NCBI GenBank assembly: GCA_030490835.1
Contig: CM059971.1
Coordinates: 59,382,012 to 59,446,011, forward strand
Direction: 5' to 3'
From: Annona cherimola
Lineage: Eukaryota > Streptophyta > Magnoliopsida > Magnoliales > Annonaceae
DNA length: 64,000 nt
Shown piece by piece: positions 57,849 through 64,000 of this stretch (the first letter of the stretch is position 1; each line of letters starts with the position of its first letter). The translations under genes and the position numbers were made by a program. The notes under the pieces were generated by a model, which had not been told where the DNA came from, ran no database searches, and saw only the letters and a program-made list of their open reading frames with translations.

Positions 57849-58960
57849 GTCAACAACCAATAAAACACTCACACATATGGTAATTCCTACTCAAACACTT
57901 ATAATCTTGGATAGAGGAACCACCCTAACTTCTCTTAGTTAAACTAGTCAAATACCCACAACTATGCTCAAAATAATAAACCACATAATTTTCCAAGAAG
58001 ACCACTCAACCTACCTACATTTCAAACTCAACCAGCTCTACCTGCACCACCTCAAGCACAACCCTCAATTTCTTTAATTTAAAAACTAATTAAAAGATTG
58101 GATCAAATGGAAACCATCTAAATTGCTTGAAAACCAAATTGTCCTAAATACCACATCCTCATTCTAAAGAAGTCAAGGCAAATTCTCGAGGGAACTTGAA
58201 GTAAACCCTAGGGAACAATCGTAGGTAGTCACTCTACGAAGTGGAAAGCAGCTCGACTCACCTCAACTACCTCAGAAAGAAACAAATAAAGAGACCAAGC
58301 AAGTCCAGAAATAGAATGACGACCCACAACTTAAACCAATGGTGTAAAAGCCATGCATTTCACCACCACCATATCAGCCTCCTCTTCTTTTTCCTTAAAG
58401 GCAACGACAGGCTAAACTTCAAAAGCAGTTCGAGAAGTTTGACTCAACACTTAAGAACTTGCTAATCAATGTATCCTTCATCGACATGCTCTCATAAATG
58501 TCTTCCTATGCAAAATTCTTAAAAGAGATGCTATCGAACAAGTGAAAGCTCGAGGAATACGATTTCACTTACTAAGGAGTGCAGTGATTACAAAATAAAC
58601 TGCCTGAAAAGATTAAGAATCCCAGGAGCTTCTCTATTTCTTGTTCTCTTAGAAATGTCCAAATTAGTAAGGTGTTATGTGATCTTGGAGCTAGTGTAAG
58701 TTTGATCCCTCTCTCCATCTTAAAAAATGAACATGGGCAATTTAAAACCTACCTCTATGTGACTCAAACTGGCCAACCGATCAATCGAATTCCTTGTTGG
58801 TATTCTTGAAGATATACCTCTAAAAGTCGGCAAGTTGTTCATTCCAGTTGACTTTGTAGTCCTCAACATGGAGGAGGATTTTCAAATCCTAATCATTCTT
58901 GGACGATCTTTCTTAGCCACTGCCAGAGTCATCATAGACGTCAAAATGGTCAACTCTCTT
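57849..58960 (+). pseudogene. Gypsy gag C-terminus and aspartic protease remnant
   Basis: After the inserted LTR, reading with stops, NNQ...NPNFS and Pro/Gln-rich sequence continues gag. VVTLRSGKQLDSPQLPQ (about 58224-58275) is the conserved block at the gag-pol junction of Athila/Tat elements. The protease has CDLGASVSLIPLSI (DLGAS at 58681-58695) and ends with NMEEDFQILIILGRSFLATA near 58868-58925, the ILGRPFL flap-region block. Frameshifts and stops are many; it is inactive. Confidence 0.85.
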
Positions 58961-59152
58961 TAATAGTTGGAGATGAAAAACTAGAGTTCAACCTCTCTGA
59001 AGGCACAAAGCAGCCATCAACTAAAAATTGTTGCCTATGAGTCGACGTCATTGACTCTCTGCTGATTGAAGAAAAAGGTAACTTGATGGAGGTATATATC
59101 ATCCAAGGTTCAACAATTAAAAAAAAAATTTACAACTCTCTACCTATGCATC

Positions 59153-62100
59153 TGTAGTGCCCCGCTGGCCATTGCCTCGAACCAACGGTGGTTATGGCAG
59201 AGATCCGACAACATCTATTGAGGATCTATCATAATTCCAAAAGCAAAAGACCATATACAAATGGAACTTCTCCTATGACAACCCTAAATATCCACTACTA
59301 ATTCATCAATTAGACATATGACAGTAAAAATTAATTAAATTATAATTTTTTCCATCATTTTCTTCTCAACAGAAGTAAAACACACATTTATAATTCTCAA
59401 ACACTTTAATAAAGCCCCAATATACATCCATAAACCATAAAATATATAATACATTTCATTGCTCAAAATAATTTACTCACACTCATACACTTTTCATATA
59501 ACTAAAGCATCAATCTCAAAAAAACTACAATTCAAAACTATACAATCTTACCTGCCGCAATTTGTGTTAGTTAGGAATCAGCACAACCAAGTTCATAAGT
59601 AGGTACCTGCAGTGTTAGTCCTGTTAGAAACATTGAAAATAAACACGTAAGTTGAGCAAACTCAGAAAGTAAGTGCGATCAATAATGACAATAGTAAACT
59701 CGTGTTGAAACTATCATATATCATATGACTATATGTAATTCAAATACTGAATTTTAATTAGCTCTACACCATCATGTCATGTCAAGGTATAAACGCAACT
59801 AAACTAACCTTATGTCCATTAAAGGCTATAAACAACCCTGTCCTTATGTCAATAAAGGGCTATAAACAATCCCATACAAACTATGTATATGCATCACTCA
59901 TGCCATATACATCATGCTCATGGCAAACCATGAAAATCAATCTCATAAGAAAATAACCCAACACATGACCAAAACAACCCAATTGTTTATCAACAGCATA
60001 GCCTTTAGTTGATAAAAATCAATACACAACATGCACAATCCATCATAGAGACAACCTAAAATCCATCCAAACACGACCATAACAAGGCATGATTCCCTAC
60101 TTGGTTTCCTCCACCCTAGCCTTAAGCTAGAATATTCTAAAAACTATCCTCATTCATTTCAAACACATTACCAATTCACATAAACCATCATTCTCTCCTC
60201 AACACGTGAGTTACGCAATTCAACATTAATCCATATATAAGCTCAATAGCTAAGTTCAAACCTTCATTTAAGAATGTGCAACCCATGCACATCAAGCTCA
60301 TCATATGTTCCATTTTACATAATTCATCATCCCATACGCCACCGAGCTTTTGTAATACATTATTTATCTCATAAGGCCCTACGCCTTGATTCATACATGA
60401 TTTCTACACATTAAGTCTTATTTAGGTATTTCATCGAATACATCATTGAAGACATTTAGAAGCCTTATAAATTCTATGTTAAACCATTTAAACTCAACTA
60501 AATACATTCAATTGTGATGAATAATCATCCTTACATCATAGTTTCATGGATTTCTACAAGATCCATAGATCTCTACACTTCCAACTTCTTCTTGCTATCC
60601 TAATCTCTCAAAACAATTCAAACTAAGTAATATTACACAAAACTAAGTCAAAACATATAATTAAATCATTATCAATCAAGGGCCTTGCCCTAGACCATAA
60701 AAATCAATACGTAATATGAAAATTCCAAATTCCAAATCAACCTAATCCACTTAAATACATGAACCAAGGCCTTATATAAGCTCATCTTAGTCTCAACAAC
60801 TATAACTCTAAACTAAGTTATGCAAGGATTTAATTCCCATGTCACCTATACTTACATCATTCATCCGTTCTAATTTTCCATCGGTCATTCCAAGTACAAG
60901 GGTGTACATCATTGTAATATCAATTCAATCACAATCCAAGCAAGCGCATTTAATATCTCTTACAATTAATATACTCTAACACTCCTCCAATCAAACTATC
61001 ACAAGTTTCATTGCACACTATTTAGTACCCAATACGATTCAACCATTGTAAACAATTTATTTATTTTACTAAGATACTACATTAACATGCGTGTTATACA
61101 ACTAGTCTCACTTAGGTATTTCATCAAACACAATATTGACAATATAAAAGATATAAAAATTTTAAGCAAACTTCATAAGCATCCATCCGTTACATGTCAA
61201 ACTCATGTAAAATCACTCCTAGCCATTTCTAATTCATCATTCACACGCTTTTCTATAAGAATTTTCGTTATAAAAAAATGCTAGGTTCTCTTTATAATCA
61301 TAAACCTTCAAAGAAACCCCAAACCATAAAATCAAGGCAATTCCCATGAAATTAAAAAAAAAAAACATTATTCTCAACTTAAAACCAAGGTTTGCAAAAA
61401 GAAAATCACCCTATTTATACATTTAAGATAGTAAATATTCATTTCTACATGAATTCAATGAACCATACCTCTCATTGGATTTTATCGAACATTTAGTAGA
61501 TGTATTTCAAAAATCATAACAAACCATTACAAGACTCAAGTATTTTACCTCATTGCACTATATTTGCATTAAAAAAATCATTAGTAAATTCTTTGATCCA
61601 TGGGTTCCAACCGAAACCCCTAATTCTCAACAAATCCTAAAATTACATACACAACCAAAACTTCAAACTTTCCAAAAAAGAATATACAACACAAGAGCAG
61701 TGCCCATATGCAATGCTTAAAAAATCATTTATGAGCTAAATCTATGATTTATTTGAAAAGAAAACAATCACTTACCTTCAATGAAATCTTGCAAAGATGC
61801 TCTACACTTTAGTTGTCTAGTTAAGCTACATCTAGCATTTCGATTCCACGATAATTAATCAATCAACATAATTATTTTTGTTTACATAAATCTCTACACA
61901 TATACAAGCCGACAACCTCACCCATCAAGATCTTAGCTCATTTTCAACTCTCCAGATTACCACATCATGCATAAATAACTTTTCACTAAGCAAATTCCAA
62001 CTCCATGCCATGACCTAACACATGAGTGCATTACCCATACCTCAAGTCTACTTCAACTAACTTATATTCAAGTTCACTCTTTAGTAATTCATTATCTCAA

Positions 62101-63010
62101 AATGCCACATGCATCATTAAGGTTTTAAGTTTTTTTTTTATTCAAAAATACACTTAGTCACTTCTCTTAGGCGTTTCATCAAACATTAGATAGACGTTAT
62201 CTAAAAATATTGAAATCTTAAACAGAATCAATCAAGATTAACCCAATACATTTCAAATAAGTTAACAAGTACTTCTACACCATTCATTTTATGGAATTCT
62301 ATCAAAATCATCAATTTTCAACAAATTCCAATCTCTACACTACTTTGAATGAGTAAAAATCATGAAAATCATCAACGATATATTTAATACTTATGTGAAA
62401 AGATTAAACAAAACATTTCCACCTTAAATATGTGATTTATTTCAATAGACAACAAGGCACTTACTTAGAATCCAATTTTCCTCAAAATTTTTTGAAAACC
62501 CTCTTGAACCCATGTTACTCTCAAGATTAAACAAAACATGTCCACCTTAAATATGTGATTTATTTCAAGAGACAACAAGCCACTTACTTGGAATCCAATT
62601 TTCCTCAAATTTCTTTGAAAACCCTCTCGAACCCATGTTACTCTCTTGATGCTTGAACTCTTTGATGTCCAATAATAGTTTTGAAAAGCCTTAGAAAACA
62701 CAAGCTAATCCCTTTCAAGATCACCCCAAAATCCCCTCTCCTCTCCTTCTTCCTCATCTCCTCTCTCTTCTCCCATTTTACATTTTTTATTTTTTTATTC
62801 TTGAAGCTATGGGCTAAAGAGAGGGAGAGTAGAATAAATGGGATTGGTCTTTGAAAGAAATTACAATATGCCATTAACTTATTATATTTTACTATTTTAT
62901 CAATAACTTATTTTAGAAAACTCCGATCAATAAACCGTTTATTGGGCTAGATTTTGTACTCCGAAACGAATCTATTGACATATGACCCACCTCCTAACTC
63001 CAACAATACA
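59153..63010 (-). mobile_element. Gypsy-type LTR, minus strand (right end uncertain)
   Basis: The left end TGTAGTGCCCC at 59153 inverts to GGGGCACTACA, the 3' end of the LTR family seen at 42811-45624, and the next 60 bases match that copy. On the minus strand it carries the ACTGAGTTTGCTCAACTTAC segment (near 59650), two ~36-bp tandem copies (59790-59870), a 123-bp tandem duplication (62401-62646) and a GA-rich block near 62700-62800. It interrupts gypsy protease sequence. The 5-bp flank GCATC was not found again to the right, so this may be the 3' LTR of an element extending beyond the window, or a truncated copy. Confidence 0.65.
62401..62646. repeat. 123-bp tandem duplication
   Basis: Two copies start at 62401 and 62524 and differ at roughly nine positions. 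Each has AGATTAAACAAAACAT, TATGTGATTTATTTCAA and GAATCCAATTTTCCTCAAA. The unit equals 41 codons, so a minus-strand frame (62465-62701) stays open across both, producing a repeated peptide; there is no sign that it is a gene. Confidence 0.92.
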
Positions 63011-64000
63011 AATGTAGGATCTTAACCCGAGGCGCCAGGGCCTTACTCCAGGATCGTTTATTTATTGATAAATGTAAGAAGGATTGTTGCACTAATCATG
63101 CGGTGATATTTTTTTTTACATCGTAAACATACATTGATGGTTTATTCTATAAAAATTTTACATCATGACAACATGTTCACTTATACCTTAACGACTTAGT
63201 CACACTAGATGGGGACAACCGGTCTGCTTACACCTCTAAATCGGACTTAATTTCTTGTGTATCATGATCATAGACATACTACCATGATTTTCAAGGATAG
63301 AAAAATTAAACAATTATTTCCAACACAATTTTAGTGAAGCATATTTTTAAGTCAATTTGCAGGAATTATAGGAATGGTCATCCTTAAATTATTTTAGAAG
63401 CATTTAAATAACAAAGATTGAAATATATTTTCAATATTTGAGAAAGCAACTTTTCAAGGGTTTTGCTTGCTTACTTATGATAACTTCAACTCTTTTCTTC
63501 CACATTCTCCTTGCCTTTGTCTAGATAAGTGAAAATGATATCTTATCCATATGCATAAAATTACAAATGCTTACATGCCTAAGGGTTTTCCAACCCAAAT
63601 GAGTTTATTTTAGGTAAACCTTGAACCATTCTTTTCTTCAAGTTTAGTGCTATCTTTTCAAATCCCCATATTGGTGTAAATTATGATTTTAATCATTAAC
63701 CGTTCTTTCCATTTTGATATCCTTGTTTAGGGTCAATTTTCCAAATCCACTTAGAATTTTTCAACACTTAAGTTTGAACTCAACCTATTAGAATTTAACA
63801 CTTCATTTTTATCATCGCATGCCAACCTTGGGTATTCATTCAAGGAATTTGTTTATAAGTTAAGACTACTAATTTTCCATCCTAAAATTTCTAAAATTTA
63901 TAAATTTTCTTAAAACAACCTTATACTTTCTCATTTTACTAAATTTCTTTTTTATATTTGCACCTTAGATAATTATACATGTTATACTATGATCAACCAT
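63011..64000. other. Unassigned AT-rich sequence at window edge
   Basis: No gene, LTR end or MITE was recognised. A short GC-richer segment around 63020-63060 contains CGAGGCGCCAGGGCC. It may be internal sequence of the gypsy element whose LTR lies to the left. Confidence 0.3.

Larger units (their letters stand above)
49620..59152 (+). mobile_element. Athila/Tat-like gypsy element, interrupted and truncated
   Basis: In order: LTR region (49620-52497), primer site (52498-52522), gag (about 52900-53525), a ~4.1-kb inserted LTR (53713-57848), the gag C-terminal part and gag-pol junction (57849-58260), and protease (about 58600-58960). Sequence homology ends at 59152, where another LTR is inserted; reverse transcriptase and integrase are not present before it and do not appear later in the window. 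The frames are full of stops. Confidence 0.8.

Noticed and set aside
59153..64000. Full-length gypsy element with both LTRs in the window
   Set aside because: No second LTR and no polymerase domains were found to the right; only one LTR end could be fixed.

Overview
The window looks like nuclear DNA of a flowering plant. It is AT-rich, with one intact seven-exon gene lying among nested LTR retrotransposons, solo LTRs, MITEs and SINEs. I see no bacterial operons, rRNA genes, tRNA genes or CRISPR arrays. The species cannot be named from the sequence.

Layout. 1-4 kb: a degenerate minus-strand Ty3/gypsy-type LTR with 43-bp and 39-bp tandem repeats. 5.8-10.1 kb: several MITEs (a hAT-type MITE nested inside another MITE, and a ~0.7-kb hairpin MITE) plus a 1.7-kb solo LTR. 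10.3-18.3 kb: a decayed plus-strand Ty1/copia element with a 5' LTR and gag-pol but no recognisable 3' LTR; its long leader is interrupted by a SINE and by a second, inverted solo LTR of the same family as the first. Both solo LTRs carry about ten copies of a nested dyad built on AAGTCG/CGACTT. 18.3-21.5 kb: old LTR-like sequence holding a tandem MITE pair that shares three copies of one target site, and a 654-bp MITE.

21.75-28.74 kb: the only convincing protein-coding gene, a 499-residue BRCT-RING-PHD protein (homologue of the Arabidopsis RING/BRCT protein At1g67180, from memory). It is a likely nuclear E3-ligase or chromatin/DNA-repair factor. Its introns carry a foldback MITE, a TRIM-like miniature LTR element and another MITE. 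28.7-33.5 kb is mostly unassigned, with one SINE and one MITE.

33.5-48.7 kb: a nested stack. A minus-strand copia element (LTR 33508-34089, LTR 48182-48716) has been split by a 7.4-kb non-autonomous gypsy-type element (34594-42009, perfect 5-bp TSD) and by a 2.8-kb solo LTR (42811-45624). Removing both leaves about 5 kb, the usual size of a copia element. The 7.4-kb element has gag remnants, no protease or reverse transcriptase, and a separate GC-rich ORF behind its own TATA box and telobox palindrome. 48.8-49.6 kb: a broken CC-NBS-LRR-type resistance-gene fragment. 49.6-59.15 kb: an Athila/Tat-like gypsy element (duplicated LTR promoter region, primer-binding site, gag, protease), split by a ~4.1-kb solo LTR and cut at 59153 by another minus-strand gypsy LTR that runs to about 63 kb.

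The transposon proteins are all disrupted by stops or frameshifts. The strongest unexplained signals are the palindrome arrays in the LTR promoters, the self-contained ORF cassette inside the non-autonomous element, and the tandem MITE pair.
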